Assembly: GCA_035235625.1 (NCBI GenBank)
Contig: CP141142.1
Span: forward strand, 42,387,644 to 42,451,643
Source: Saururus chinensis
Lineage: Eukaryota; Streptophyta; Magnoliopsida; Piperales; Saururaceae
Length of the DNA stretch: 64,000 nt
Direction: 5' to 3'
Of the stretch, positions 9,180-21,540 are shown piece after piece. Made by a program: the position numbers and the translations under genes. The notes beneath the pieces were generated by a model, which saw nothing but the letters and a program-made list of their open reading frames with translations, did no database searches and was not told the DNA's origin. Numbering within the stretch: the first letter of the stretch is position 1; each line of letters starts with the position of its first letter.

Positions 9180-12100
9180 ATGCCCGTCGCGCTTCTGCAC
9201 CCCTCCAATATATCCTCACTTGAGCCATTGGCCAGCTCCATTGATATTGGAAACCACCTGAGGAGGAGGAGAATGAGTACCAGCGGCGACGCCGACGAGC
9301 TCTCGGACAATCCGAAGGTCAATCCTAAATTTGCTATACTACAGGGCATCATCCAGAGCAATATCCCAGAAGGTGGGTAGGTGATAGTGCTACTGGTGGC
9401 TGTGTTGTTTATCCTCCTGCATGCTTCTTGATGAATGACAGCGTGGGTACTTGGTTGCGTCCTCTAACACTCACTTTCGCAAACTTAAGAGGATGGCGTT
9501 CATGTTAGCTAGGCGTGTCTGTTCTTACGTTATATCGTGTTGTCATTGCATGAATAATGAAAGCAAATCTAGATTTGAATGCGGCTACGAGTTTTTTAAC
9601 TGCTTTCCGTATTGGATATTACTGCATTTATATAGCTGGTTTAGGTTGTAAAAGAGTCAGATCAAAGTTATAAAACGTACCGGTAAAAAAATTAAAAATT
9701 TATTTGTATGCTGCCTAGAAAAAGCGAGCTAGCCATTATTGGGAAGTATTTTTCATGTACAATAAGCTGTGCTTGAGTTACACATGGGAGCTTTTTATCT
9801 ATGACATCGATGGCGCACGCACTAGCGGATGTTAGCGACAATACTATTGATGCTGTGGGGCTTCGCTTACTGTAGTCGTTATATGATGTTGTTCTTCGTC
9901 CTGTTTGGATTGTGGGTGGTTGAGTTTTGCATCACCCTTTCCGGGATTGACTTTTGGGTGTTCGAATAATGGCGTCAATGGGGTCTCTGGGATGTTTGAC
10001 ATGGGTTCCTTTTCTCTTCTGGTTGAATGCTTGGAATATCTAGTATATGTTTCTTTTTCGGTTTGATTGGTAACCAATCGGTCATACCATTATAATGCAT
10101 ATTCCTGATAATTTGGCTTATTCTGTCTGTTGCCTTCCCTAACAATCACTTTGACAAACTGACAAGAGGACGTTCATGTTAAGTGAGCGTCTGTGCGCTT
10201 TAATGATATCATTTCTGTCACTGTGAAGTGGAAATAAATGAATTTCAATGCGGCTACGAGTTTGTTAACTGCTTTCCATAGTGGTAATGGCTGCCTCTAT
10301 ACCTGGTTTAAGCTGTAATATCGTCAGATCAAAGGCATACGAGTTTTAGTGTTTTTTATCTTCTATTTCAAATTTACTTATATGCTGCATAAGTGGAGCC
10401 ATACTTGTGACCTCAGTTAACAGTCTTTTATTTGCCTCAGATTCATTCGTAGTAGAAACTCAATACTCTTCTGAATCGTATATATGTCACTGACTAACAG
10501 AAAACAATCATTATAAGGGGTTGTGTGTGGGGTTCTGATGTTAAAATTGACTTCACCTGTTCACATTTGATGTCGTTCTTTGGAATCCGCAACTTTGAGT
10601 TGTTGCATATATGCGATGGAATGCCTGGATATGTGACATTCAGCGTTTATCAAAGAAATGTCTTGAGAAGCTATCTTCCTGTGTGATGCTTCTTTTTCTA
10701 CCGGTTATTCCTTCTTTCTAAGCTTTTTAGATTTTGAGAATCCTTCTGTTTATGACGAAACTTCTATTTGTTGGGTATACAGATGGTTGGGAAAAATGCT
10801 GGGAGCAAGGAGTGACCCCATGGGACTTGGGGGGGCCAACACCTGTGATTCTTGATCTTCTTCAGACAGGCACACTGCCCAAGGGAAGGGCGCTCATCCC
10901 TGGATGTGGAAGTGTGGGTTGTCAATATTCTTGCCTCTTATGAATTTCACTCATAATTTCCCTATAAGTTTTCTCCCTCTGGCTCTCGCTCCGAAATTCT
11001 TAACATATGCAGCAGGCGCTTATGTATATGATAAAAACTTTGTGATTGAAGCAGAGTAGCTTTTCTTTTTGCACATGACAGGGTCATGACGTCATTGCTA
11101 TTGCTGGGCCTGACCGTTATGTTGTAGGTCTGGACATATCAGAAACTGCTGTCAAGAAAGCAAGAGAGGTAAAACTATGGCGAATGTGAAATTTGCTACA
11201 TGTACCCATTCTACTCAGTCTATAGAAATCTCAAACCAACTATCATTGAGCCCTGATTTAGAAAGTGGAAAGAATAGGCTGCAACATTGAGACTGAAATT
11301 TGTAAAATTCTACTAATTGCTAGTCTTTATTAAGACAACAACAATTTTTATGGCAGTCTACCATTGAGTTTTTTCAATCAGCATCTAGTTCTCTATGCAT
11401 TATATCCTACTCGATTACACACCTAGAGTATATGATGCTTTTCGCCAAATCAGTATCAGCCTTCTCTTGTGAAGTTTTTCATATAGTTTCTATATTCTTG
11501 TTTTGATGATTGTTGCAAGAGTATCTTACATGTTGCATCAAATGTATATACAGTTGTCTTCGGCATTGCCAAACGCAGACTATTTCACCTTTTTAAAGGA
11601 AGATTTCTTCAACTGGCATCCATCTCAGTTGTTTGATTTGATATTTGATTATACGTAAGGAGTATAGGTTTCTACTTTCTAGTTTCATCTCTGTTTGGTA
11701 ATAGAGAAATTTATTTCTTTCAGGCCTCATGTTTGTTGGGTGTATCTTGTAGATTCTTTTGTGCAATTGAACCAGACTTGCGTCCAGCATGGGCAAAACA
11801 AGTTTGTGATCTGTTGAAACCTGATGGAGAGCTTATAACCTTGATGTTCCCAGTAAAGATCTGCTTATTTGTGTCTTCATTTGCTTTGTGAAGTTTTAAA
11901 CTAGCATTGGTTAGAAAGTCGTACAAGATAAATCAGTATTTTGTTATAATCTCCCTCTTGTTTTGCCCCCATCTGATAAAAGAGCTTGAGTGTGGGGTGG
12001 AGTCCATGTCGCTGACCCTAAATAGTTGGCATTGGATGTAATCCAAAGAGAGAATTTTATTTTCACGTAGGAAAGTGTGTTGTTGCAAATGGAACACTTT

Positions 12101-12937
12101 GCCGCAGTCCACCTTTTTTACAGACTCTCAAGAAGCACTGTCAAGCAATTTTCAGTGGCTAAATGCTGTTCTGTTTCTTGACAGATTGATGATCATGTGG
12201 GGGGGCCTCCATACAAAGTTTCCGTGGCTGAGTAATTCTCTTTTCTTATGTATATTATATAATGTCTTGAATTTCATTACTATACTTATCTTTAGTAAGT
12301 GATTATAGGATAAACTATGGGGGTTGGGTTTTTCGGAAATTCTCTTAATTTATAGGTGAATCTCAATAATTTATGCCTCTATTTTTGTTCAGAAAAAGAA
12401 AAAAACCAAGTGAACTACTTTGAAACTTGTCCCTCATGCCAGATATACTTAGTTATATATTAATTGTTTCTCTGAAACTTCCCTATTACATGTAAGTATT
12501 AGTCAATCTGGGTATCAAACAATTCTAGATCCAGTTTAATGTTGGTCTTGGCCCATGATTCTAGTGTCATTTCTCTTTGAAAGTTACTTTCATTTTTGTA
12601 TAGATAATGAAAAAGTAACTCTCTCTTCAATTGCAGTTACGAGGAGCTCTTACAACCACTTGGTTTAAAGGCATTCTACATAGAAGAAAACAATCTTGCT
12701 ATTATGCCACGCAAGGTATAGTGATACTACTAATTGAAACATTTTTGCAATTTTAGAAACATTCGCAGCTTTGTGAATCAGAAGAAAAAAAATCCCAGGT
12801 TTGACCATTAATATCTCCAACAATACATCATAGTAATCTGAATGTCAAATGGTATTTTATAGCAGAAATAATATATTTGGCAGGGAAGAGAAAAGCTGGG
12901 CAGATGGAAGAGATCCTTAAACCAGTCCCTTTTGTGA
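9180..12937 (+). CDS. HOL: thiocyanate/thiol (halide) S-methyltransferase, HOL/TMT family
   Basis: SAM-dependent enzymes of this family methylate thiocyanate, hydrosulfide and halides, releasing volatile products such as methyl halides. Eight exons with consistent phases can be joined: 9180-9372, 10783-10913, 11082-11168, 11554-11654, 11753-11852, 12185-12231, 12637-12715, 12884-12937. They encode 263 aa. All introns are GT-AG. Recognisable parts are [17 protein letters not shown] (residues 65-81), the SAM-binding loop IPGCGSGHDV (103-112), [71 protein letters not shown] and the C-terminal [11 protein letters not shown], all typical of HOL. The second ATG at 9273 would give 232 aa, close to the usual 227-246. 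The extra 31 residues from 9180 ([10 protein letters not shown]..., basic RRRR) could be an organelle-targeting sequence. A possible poly(A) signal aataaa is at 13129. Confidence 0.93.
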
Positions 12938-14040
12938 TTAAAGATCAGATAAATTGAGCTTGGTGATTATATATCTAATAGCCGGAGAATAAGGTCTGCT
13001 CTGCTTATGAAGCAGTTTGTCGTGTTTATGTCCTTGTTTCAAGCTCCATGTCGCCATTTCTGGCATACTATCTGGATTAAAGATAGCAACTTGTTTTCGT
13101 ACTGAAACTTTAGTTTCTTCTATCAACCAATAAAAGTTAGCAGTGCAGAATAAAAAGTTCGCCGCAGTAAGCTCTCTATGCGGTAGGGACTATGGTTCGT
13201 CATTAAGTTACATAGTTCACTATCTTTGTAATGTAGTTACATGAGTTTTACACTAATAAGTGACATAGTGCCATAACGTTACTAATTAACAAATTAACGT
13301 AAATTACATTACTTTGAAGTTACTTTTTTGTACTTGGTAATTTAATTCCAAAGGCCACAAACACTATTTTAATATAAAGAAGTTGATGTTCAGTTATTGA
13401 CGTAAATGGACTCCAATTCTCAGGTATTGACACAAATAGACTTATACACACATGAAAGGTCACACATGTGGCATGAAATAGCATAACTACACCTGCCCCA
13501 CTCTCCTCCAATTCGTCTCCCAAAACCCACTTGAAACAATCATGCCTAACCTGCACTTCCTATCCTTGTTCCACCACCAACACCTTCTCCTCCTCTTCCT
13601 CCTCCATCATTTTTTGACATTTGGCAAAGTTGGACATGATCTGACCGTTGCCACTACAAAAGCTCTCTCCTCAACCAGGTTAGATTTGGCTTTACTAAAA
13701 CCTTCATTAATTTTGGTACATGTTACAACTCCATTAACGACATTTTTTAATATAGGAGCTATATAAAATTTTGATTTTTTTTTATAATTTTTCAACTTAA
13801 CAAATGTATTCATAATAACCTTCAACTACTTAAAATTAAGAATGAGTTATATTTTTACTCGATTTTGAGTTTTTTTCAATGCCCAATAAATCTTATACTT
13901 AAATTAATGGTGACTCATTTTTTACAATTGAGAGTTGGTGATAGGCAAATTTCAACATACTGTATGATAGTATCTCCCTTAATATATGGACTTAACTATC
14001 TAAAAAACTAAGAGAGAAATAAGATAAACAAAATGAGTTT
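12938..14040. other. 3' flank of the methyltransferase gene, intergenic
   Basis: It contains the aataaa at 13129-13134 and then AT-rich sequence. The stretch 13190-13330 has repeated gttacat/taagttac-type words like those of small MITEs, but I could not set ends. No credible gene was seen. Confidence 0.45.
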
Positions 14041-14720
14041 AAATCTCCCAAATGCCAACCATCGATTGCATGTTCTTCTCTATTATCAGCGACCTCCTCT
14101 TTCGGCACGGGCATTGTAGATATAAACCCGCTTTGTTTATCTTGTTTCTCTGTTGGGTTTTTCATATGGTTGTGCATATATTGAGGGAAATATAATCACA
14201 TGCTATCTTATTATTACCCATTTTGCTGAAATAAATTTGTTAGCAGCCAACTATCAATGTAAGTATGAGGTTTGTTGGGTGCTATAAAAAGCTCTAAATT
14301 GAGTACAAATAATTCACTGTTGAGTTTAAGCAGTTAAAATGTTTATGTTAATTTTTTGAAGTTTACAACTTTTAAAGAAAGAAAATAAAAAATCTATATA
14401 GTTTTCATGTTCAAAATACGTCATCAATAGAATTATAGCATGTGCCAAAATTAATATAGGTATTGGTCAAGCCATATCTATGTGGCTGGAGCTAGAATGG
14501 TCAAAAGGGTTGCAACTTTTGTTGTGGACAAAGATGGCAAAGGTCAGATTGCGTCTAGTGTATCCCATCAAATCTTAGGAAAGAGGAAAAAAAGAAGAGG
14601 GGTAGGAGGAGGCGACAATGAAACAAATGGTGGAGGTAAAAGACAAAAGAGGCAACAACGTAGAGGAAGTAGATGAAAAATGGTGTGGGGTAGCTAGGTT
14701 ATTTAGAGCCAATATGTTTC
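14041..14720 (+). repeat. dispersed repeat D, copy 1
   Basis: This aligns with 46775-47645 in the same orientation. Shared blocks are ctttgtttctctg, aatgtaagtatRaggYttgttg, agtttRYaacttRYaaagaaagaaaat, and the tatgggg(t)tagYtaggttattt end. Copy 2 carries an extra insertion of about 325 bp. The 64-codon open frame at 14482-14676 lies inside and is lysine/arginine/glycine-rich; I do not regard it as a gene. Confidence 0.65.
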
Positions 14721-14944
14721 CTTTCATGTCCAAGTTAAGAGGCAAGAATTAACACATGATTGTGTCATAAGTGAAAGTTGGGAATCTCTATACAAGTATA
14801 TTTAGATGGGAATGGAAAATAACTTAAAGGGCCTTTTACCATAACTCTTCTCTTAATGAGGGTTAAAAAAATAACTTAAAGGACCATAACTCTTCTCCGA
14901 ATGAGGGTTAAGAATCAGTTGGCCTTTTTAGAACGATGTGATAT

Positions 14945-16060
14945 TTTACAACGTGATGTAACCCTAATTATTTTCCTTTAAAAACTAAAGGGGTACACAA
15001 ACATGCCCTATTTGAAGAACACTCGTATTAATCTACCCCCTGCATATAATATCTCATTCCCCCATTGATCACTTCCCCTATCAAGTATTATAAAATCTTC
15101 TACACCCACCCCATTTCTCCTTCTATATTAAATAAATATATATCTTACCCCACTCTACACTGGTATCAGAGTCGCTGTCGGCATCCTCTTCCTGGTTTAC
15201 CCCCACCACTATGAACTTTTCTACCTCCTTTTACTCTTTTCTTTTTCTCCTCTTCCTCATTCTCTTCCTAGTATCTAGCAAAAGAAGGTGGCAAAGAGGT
15301 CGTGTGTGCCTACGACCAACCTAGATCTAGCCAAAATGGGGCCAAATCTAGGCTGGCTGCTGCCAATGAGGTCATCCACAACCTCTTCCTCTTCCTCCTC
15401 CTCCTCCTCTTCGCGGCAATAGAATAGGGGGTGGAAGCTTAGTCGATGGCAATTTAAGTGTGGACGCTTTTGTTCGAGATGTGATCGCCATGATTCTCAA
15501 TTCCGCTATCTATACTGAAATAAGGAGTATATGGAGTAATAAGTAGAGCTGCAAAGGTAGGGCCAGGCCAATGCGAGGCCCTAGCCCTAGTCTTAAAATT
15601 GATATCTCGGCCCCAGCCCTAGGCAGGCTTTCAAAATATCAACCCTAACTCGACCCTAAGCAAACTTAGGTCAGGCTTTGGGCTTTTGGGTTTTTTAAAC
15701 TTTTTTATGAGTAAGAATACCCAGAATAAATATTCATAATGAGTTAACATTTTTAGTGAGTATATACACTTGATATCCTACAAATAATGTGCACAATAAT
15801 CATTCCAATCTTAGCAAGTATATTTAGTGACAATAACTAATGACAACAAGAGACAATTGGTGAGACATACTTGGACATTGAGTGATAGTTTTCCCTATTT
15901 TCCAGTAAAAACTAGCTTCTACCCACCACAAGAATTACCAACATGAAAACAGTGAAAAGATAGGAAGTTGGAAGAGGAGAAATATGAACTAAATTGTGAG
16001 AAGTGAGAATAACATTTGTTATATATTCATAAATAAAAAATTAATTATTTTGTTCAATAG
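14945..16060 (+). repeat. dispersed repeat R, copy 2
   Basis: This is the partner of 1905-3065. Here tggtatcagagtc at 15161-15173 follows ctctacac, just as a primer binding site follows an LTR, so 14950-15159 may be a short LTR. A purine-rich agaatagggggtggaag lies near 15420. From about 15543 a second element begins (tagagctgcaaaggtaggg...). No protein is encoded. Confidence 0.65.
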
Positions 16061-16120
16061 TTTAGAAATAAGTACATGAATTATGTGCATGCATGAAATG
16101 CCATGTACATAATATCCGGA

Positions 16121-16345
16121 AGGGTTTTTCATGCTCCATTCTGACAGTGAGCCGAGCATAAGGAATGTCTGGGAAGCGTCCATCTTCGAAATAGATGGCG
16201 CACATGCTAGCGCACATTAGCGTAAGTAATTTTATATTAACGTATGCTAGCATGGGCACCATTGATCTCAAAGATAGACGCTTTCCATTCATTTTTTATG
16301 TTCGGCTCATGTTGAAGAGGGAGCATGAAAAATGCTTCCCTCCAT
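16121..16345. mobile_element. foldback element (MITE) with long inverted arms
   Basis: Two arms of about 84 bp pair with each other. The left arm starts ggaagggtttttcatgctcc and ends near gatggcgcac. The right arm ends gggagcatgaaaaatgcttcc. The arms are about 75-80% complementary with the centre around 16215-16250 (gcacatgctagc / gctagcatg). It codes for nothing. One half of a relative lies at about 1013-1120. Confidence 0.75.
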
Positions 16346-16545
16346 CTCATAGTGTAATCGTTCCATTTGAAAAAATAGTTTGTCCCCTAGTAATAGCTCC
16401 ATCCGACTCAATTTAAGTAATTGGGTACTTAAAAAAGCCTTTGAGAAGCTATTATCTATTCTCTTAAGTAGTGAATCCCACAATTTAATAAAAATCACTA
16501 TTTTTCTAAATAGAGCAATTGATATAGGACAAAGGGGGCATTTAT
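16342..16545 (-). mobile_element. MITE, same family as 36856-37060, opposite orientation
   Basis: The reverse complement matches the element at 36856-37060 over most of about 200 bp. Shared blocks are aaaaatagtRatttttatt, ttttttaagtacccaRYtacttaaattRagYc and ggagYtattaMtaKgggaca. Its ends carry ccctccatct / caaaggggg, similar to Stowaway-type ctccctccgtccc termini. It overlaps the end of the foldback element by a few bases. Confidence 0.7.
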
Positions 16546-17158
16546 TGAATTTAATATAACTGAATTGGAAGAATACCACTCATGCATCCATGGATTGAAG
16601 TAATTACGCCAAAATCATTACCATTATGTTATTTTCTACTTTAGCTAAGACTAGTGAATTTTGGTTTTAAACTAGGGAAAATAACCACTAAACCCAAAAA
16701 AGATGCAAAGGAATTATCACACCCTCCAAAACCCTAACACACACAAAGAAAACTACCCTCCATTTTACTTCAAATTTAAAAACAAATGCAATCCCCCAGC
16801 CCCGATCCTCCCCCTCTAAATTTTCTAGCATCTTCATTTGGCGACCTTTTTTTGCCACAGTAAGGCCAGTTGCAAAATCTAAACCTAATTTGGTGTGGGT
16901 GAACCTTAGGGGCAATGTCATCTTTGTATTAACATTGATAGCAAATTGATAAAAAAATAAAATGTTTTGAAAATGTGACTTCTGAGGAAGGGTTTGGCCT
17001 TCCATCTTGTTGTCTAGGCTTGGAAAAGAACAAGTTTGCCAAAATTTGTTTAGTAAGTAGATTCTTGATATAGGGTGGGATTGATAGGACGAACTTCATT
17101 CTACAGAATTGCCTCTAGGCGTACACAACCTTAATCTTTCTCAAATGTCAATAATAAA
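16546..17158. other. intergenic between MITE and copia element 2
   Basis: Nothing recognisable was seen. A 105-codon minus frame at 16688-17005 shows no known motif and no homology to the GH9 relic that lies beyond the retrotransposon. Confidence 0.4.
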
Positions 17159-17358
17159 TGAAGAGGAATTGATTTTCAGTAAAAAATGAGAATGAGGTTT
17201 GTACAAGATTTATAGGGAAGACCCTCAGAGACAAATCCGGGGTAAATCCCTTGAGAATATTACAGTAGATCATGTATCTTTGGAGAATATTACATAGAAT
17301 CACAATATAAGTAAAAAATAAAAATTGGGATAGAGGAATGGATTTGATTCCCTTAATA
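17159..17358 (-). repeat. 3' LTR of copia element 2
   Basis: This 200-bp terminal repeat is the partner of 22255-22454. In the minus sense it starts TATTAAGGGAATC, not with the usual TG; both copies share this. Confidence 0.9.
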
Positions 17359-17489
17359 CGCCCCTGCAAACTCAGGGCGAGTGAGTAGCCATGAGTTTGG
17401 TAGTGAGAGAATGAAACTAAGCGACGGGCAGTGGCTTGGTAAGAATGTCAGCAAGTTGGTCTTTGGACGAGACATGAAGGACCTGCATG

Positions 17490-20400
17490 TGACCAGCTAG
17501 AACTTGCTCCCGAATGTAGTGATGATCGATCTCAATATGTTTGGTGCGGGCATGAAAGACCGGGTTGGCAGTGAGAGCGATGGCAGACTAATTGTCGCAC
17601 AGGAGGGTGGGTGTAGCAGTGGAGGAGATGCTAAGGAATTTGAGAACCATGGAGACCTAGATAATTTCTGTGTCCGTGGAGGAGAGCGCATGGTCCTCGG
17701 CTTTAGTGGATGAGCGGGCAACAGTGGCTTGCTTTTTGGACTTCCAAATGATGATGCAGTACCTAGTGATGGATCGACAGTCAAGAGGGTCACCGGTCCA
17801 GTTAGAATCGGAGTAGACACTGAGGGAACAGGGCCATGGCAGTAATAGAATACCATGAGAGAGAGTGCCTTGAAGGTACCGGAGAATCCGCTTAACGGCC
17901 GTATAGTGGGCAATGGTGGGGTTATGCATATGTTGGCAAACATAGTTGACGGAGTAGGCAATGTCTGGGCGGGTGTGGGTGAAATATTGAAGAGCGCCAA
18001 CGATGCTTTTGTAGAGGGATGGGTTAGAAAAGAGGGGGTCATTAGGGGAGGTGGGGGGTCGTTTGTAGCCAGCGGGAGTAGGGGTGGGTTTACAGTAGTC
18101 CATTTGGGCACGACGAAGAATGTCACGGGCGTAGCGGGCTTGGGAGAGAAAGAGACCATTAGGGGTAGTGATGAACTCAATGCCAAGGAAGTGGTGAAGG
18201 AGACCCAGGTCTTTAACAACAAAGGCACGACTAAGGAGAAATATGACATGTGTAACGAAGGGAGCATGGGAGCCAGTGATAAGGATGTCATTGAAGTAGA
18301 CTACGAGGATGGTGGTTTGGGAACCCTAATGGTGGAGGAAAAGAGATGTGTAAAGCCAAGTTGGATTAAGAGGAAAGTTTGGCATACCATTGGCGGGGGG
18401 CTTGTTTGAGGCCGTATAGAACTTTATGAAGGCGACAGACATGGTGAGGGTGGGAGGGATCAATGAAACCTAGGGGTTGGACCATGTAGAGTTCCTCCTC
18501 AATGGTGCCATGAAGAAAGGCATTAGAGACATCAAGTTATTTAATGGCCCAAGCATTAGAGAGAGCGAGGCTAAGGACAATGCGGATGGTATAAGGTTTG
18601 ACCACTGGGCTGAAGGTTTCATGGTAGTCATGACCTTCTTCTTGAGTGAAGCCTTTGGCAACCAAGAGAGCCTTGTACCTGGAGATGGTGCATCAGGTCC
18701 ACGCTTGATCTTATAAGTCCACCGACATCCAATGATGTTGGAGTCAGGTGGGGGCGGTACAAGGGTCCAAGTGCCTTGACAGAGGAGGGCTCCATATTCA
18801 TACCACATAGCAGCGCACGATTCTGGGATTTGGGAGGCAAGGCGATAGGAGGTGGGTTCTATGTCAGGGGGGATTGGGCGGTGAGGGAAAGAGGGATACG
18901 AGGGTGGTAGATGTCGGCTTTGCTACGGGTAATCATGTGATGGGTAGGGAGGGGGAAGGAAGAGGGTGGAGTGTCGTAGGGGAGGGGTAGGGGAGATGGG
19001 GGGAAGAGGAGAGTGGTGGGGGGAAGGAAGGGGATAGGGTGGGGAAGGGGAGAGAGAGGTAGGAGACATAGGAGGGGAGGGGGTGGGTTGCGAAAAGGAA
19101 AATCATCTTCCAAGAAGCGAACATGGCGGGAGATGTAGACTCGATGATTGGAGGGGTCGAGATAGCGATAGCTTTTGGTGGTAGGACAGTAGTCGTTGAA
19201 AACACAGGGGACAGACCGGGTGTCAAGTTTATGTTGTGAGTATGGGTGGGTCCAAGGATAATAGGGGCAACCGAAGACGCGAAGGTGAGAGTAGTTAGGG
19301 GGAGTATTGTGAAGGAGTTGGTAAGGGGAGATATGGTGGGGCAACTGAAGACACGAAGGTGAGAGTAGTTAGGGGGAGTATTGTGAAGGAGTTGGTAAGG
19401 GGAGATATGGTGGAGGGTAGGGGAGGGAAGTCTGTTGATGAGACATGTGGCAGTGTATGCGGCATCAACCCAATAGGTGGAAGACATGTAGGCGGAGGTA
19501 AGTAGGGTAAGGGTGGTTTCAATTATGTGGCGGTGTTTACGTTCGGCGACGCCATTTTGTTCGGGTGTATGGGGACAAGAAAACTGGTGAGTGATGCCAC
19601 GAGTGTGGAAGTGAGTGGTGAAGTGGGAGTTGACGAACTCACGGCCATTGTCAGACCGGAAGGTGGTGATACGGTGGGGGAACGTATTTTCGACCATGGA
19701 TTAGAAGACAAGGAAGGTGTCAAAAGCGTCTGACTTCAGTTTGAGGGGGTAGAGCCAAGTATAACGAGAGTAGTCGTTGACAAAGATGATGTAATATTGG
19801 TAACCAAGGAAGGAGGTGACTGGAGAAGGTCCCCAAAGGTTAGAGTGGATGAGTTCGAGAGGGCGAGTAGTAGAACGATGGGACAGGGAGAAGGGTAATT
19901 TATGAGATTTGCTAACATGACAACTATTACACGCTAAGTGCTTTATTTTGGTGACATGGAAAGGGAAAGAAGAAACAATAGTGTTGAAGGTGGCGGACGT
20001 AGGGTGGCCAAGTCGTTGATGCCAAGTGGTAGAGGAGGAAGTTGTGGCGGTGAAGACACTTGGGGGGGGGGGGGAGAACGGGTAGACACCATTCCGACTA
20101 GGACCACGATAGAGGAGGTGACCGGTCTTGTTATCCTGGATAGACACATCAGAGGCATAGAAGGTTAGAGAGCAGTCATTGTCACGAGCAATTTTGTGGA
20201 CAGAGAGGAGTTTATGAGCAATAGAGGGTGTGTGGAGGATAGTGGGAAGGTGGAGGGTAGAGTGGGGAAGAATGAGAGAGGTGCTACCAGTGGAGGAGAC
20301 GGGAAGGGATTGACCATTACCTATGTTGACATAAGGAGGGGGACCGGGGTAGGGGGAAGGGGAGGTGAGGTGGTTCACGTCTAGGGTAATGTGTTCACTG

Positions 20401-20530
20401 GTGCCGGAATCTAAGAGCCAATCATAGGAGCGTTGGACCCCTCCTTGGTAGGAGGCGTTATAGCGGGCACCACATTTAAGGGCGTTATGGTCGAAGGAGC
20501 CACAGATTTGGCAAGCGGGGCATGAGAGAT
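17490..20530 (-). pseudogene. copia element 2 pol (protease, integrase, reverse transcriptase, RNase H), frameshifted
   Basis: Reading right to left: zinc knuckle CQICGSFDHNALKC and protease LLDSGTSEH near 20410-20520. Next are pre-integrase WHQRLGHPTSATF and the NLWGPSPVTSF / NDYSRYTWLYPLK integrase start. Integrase core pieces are FRSDNGREFVNS and NGVAERKHRHIIETT, then the CLINRLPSPTL and LRVFGCPYYPW blocks. Reverse transcriptase begins at GTWTLVPPPPD and GCRWTYKIKR near 18700-18790. RNase H has VGALQYFTHTRPDIAYS and KRILRYLQGTLSHG near 17850-18040. Frames shift several times. A 74-bp tandem duplication at 19264-19411 breaks integrase. Confidence 0.9.
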
Positions 20531-20539
20531 GGAAACCAC

Positions 20540-21540
20540 CACACCCACGACCATAGCGTGGGTAACCCCCACCCCCGCGACAAAATTTGGGTCGGGGGGG
20601 GGGGGGGTGGGGGGTCTATAATGTGTGATAGTAGGCATGAGAAGAATTCCCGGGGCTGCAAAGGCAGCGGCGGCAACATGGGAGGGGGCCATGGCGGCTG
20701 GTGGGACACCTGAGGGGGGGCCAAGGAGAAGGTGGCCCAGGGCCGCTGTGAGGGGACCCAAGAGGGCCTGTGGGCTGGAGGCGGAGGAGGAGGGACCCGC
20801 GGCGGCATGAAGGGCCGTGGGATGGGTGAGCGGTGGTCCGGCGGGAGCTGTGGGCTGAAGTTTGAGGGCGGCTTCTTCGGCTAGTAGGAGGTTCCACAGT
20901 TCCACCAGAGGTACGATGGCGCCACGAGCACATATGCCGGCGGCGAAGGTGGCATAGTCAGGCAGTAGGCCGGTGAGAGTCTGGTGCAGAAGATCGGCAT
21001 CATTGACAAGTACGCAATGGCCGCCAGTTGGTCAACCAACTGACGGAGCTGGTTGAGGTAGGCCGCCATGCCGAGTGGGCCGAAGCGGCAGCACCAGAGC
21101 TCACCCATGAGATGGATGACTGCGGCCGGAGAAGCAGATAGGTAGTGGGCAGCGACGGTGGTGTAGGCGAGGAAGTGGCGGATGAGAGTCGGATCTATGG
21201 TGGCCCGGAGAAACACGAGGAGGTGGTGGTTAGTGGCGATCGAGTCGGAATAGGAGGGCCAAGCAGTAGAGTCCGCCAGCGAAGGGCAAGGCAGAGAGCC
21301 GTCAATGTAGGGGAGGAGGCGGTAGGCGTCTAGAACGGAGGCGGTGGTTGTGCGCCAGACGAGGAAGTTAGAGCCATTGAGACGCACGGTAATGAGACTG
21401 GTGAGGTTCGAAACAAGGAACTTGATTGAAGAGGGGACTGTCTGGAGAAAGTCAGTGGCCGTGGGGGGAACAACGGACAGGGAGGGATCGGAAGGAGAGG
21501 GGACGAGGGTGGGCGCGGGAGAAGCTGAGGAAGCCATGGT
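20540..21540 (-). pseudogene. copia element 2 gag
   Basis: The likely start is MASSASPAPTL near 21537, although the frame is open further upstream to 21819. The block LTSLITVRLNGSNFLVWRT is the gag signature of many plant copia elements, followed by LLPYIDGSLPCPS. The frame breaks near 20880-20905, where ELWNLLLAEEAAL continues in another frame. Alanine/proline/glycine-rich sequence with long G runs (20060-20074, 20596-20609 on the plus strand) fills the region before the zinc knuckle. Confidence 0.85.

Noticed and set aside
14482-14676. 64-codon Lys/Arg/Gly-rich frame
   Set aside because: It lies inside dispersed repeat D and the second copy of D has no matching frame.
20060-20075. G-run as a quadruplex regulatory element
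   Set aside because: It is antisense to a proline-rich codon run in decayed copia gag/pol and has no link to a gene.
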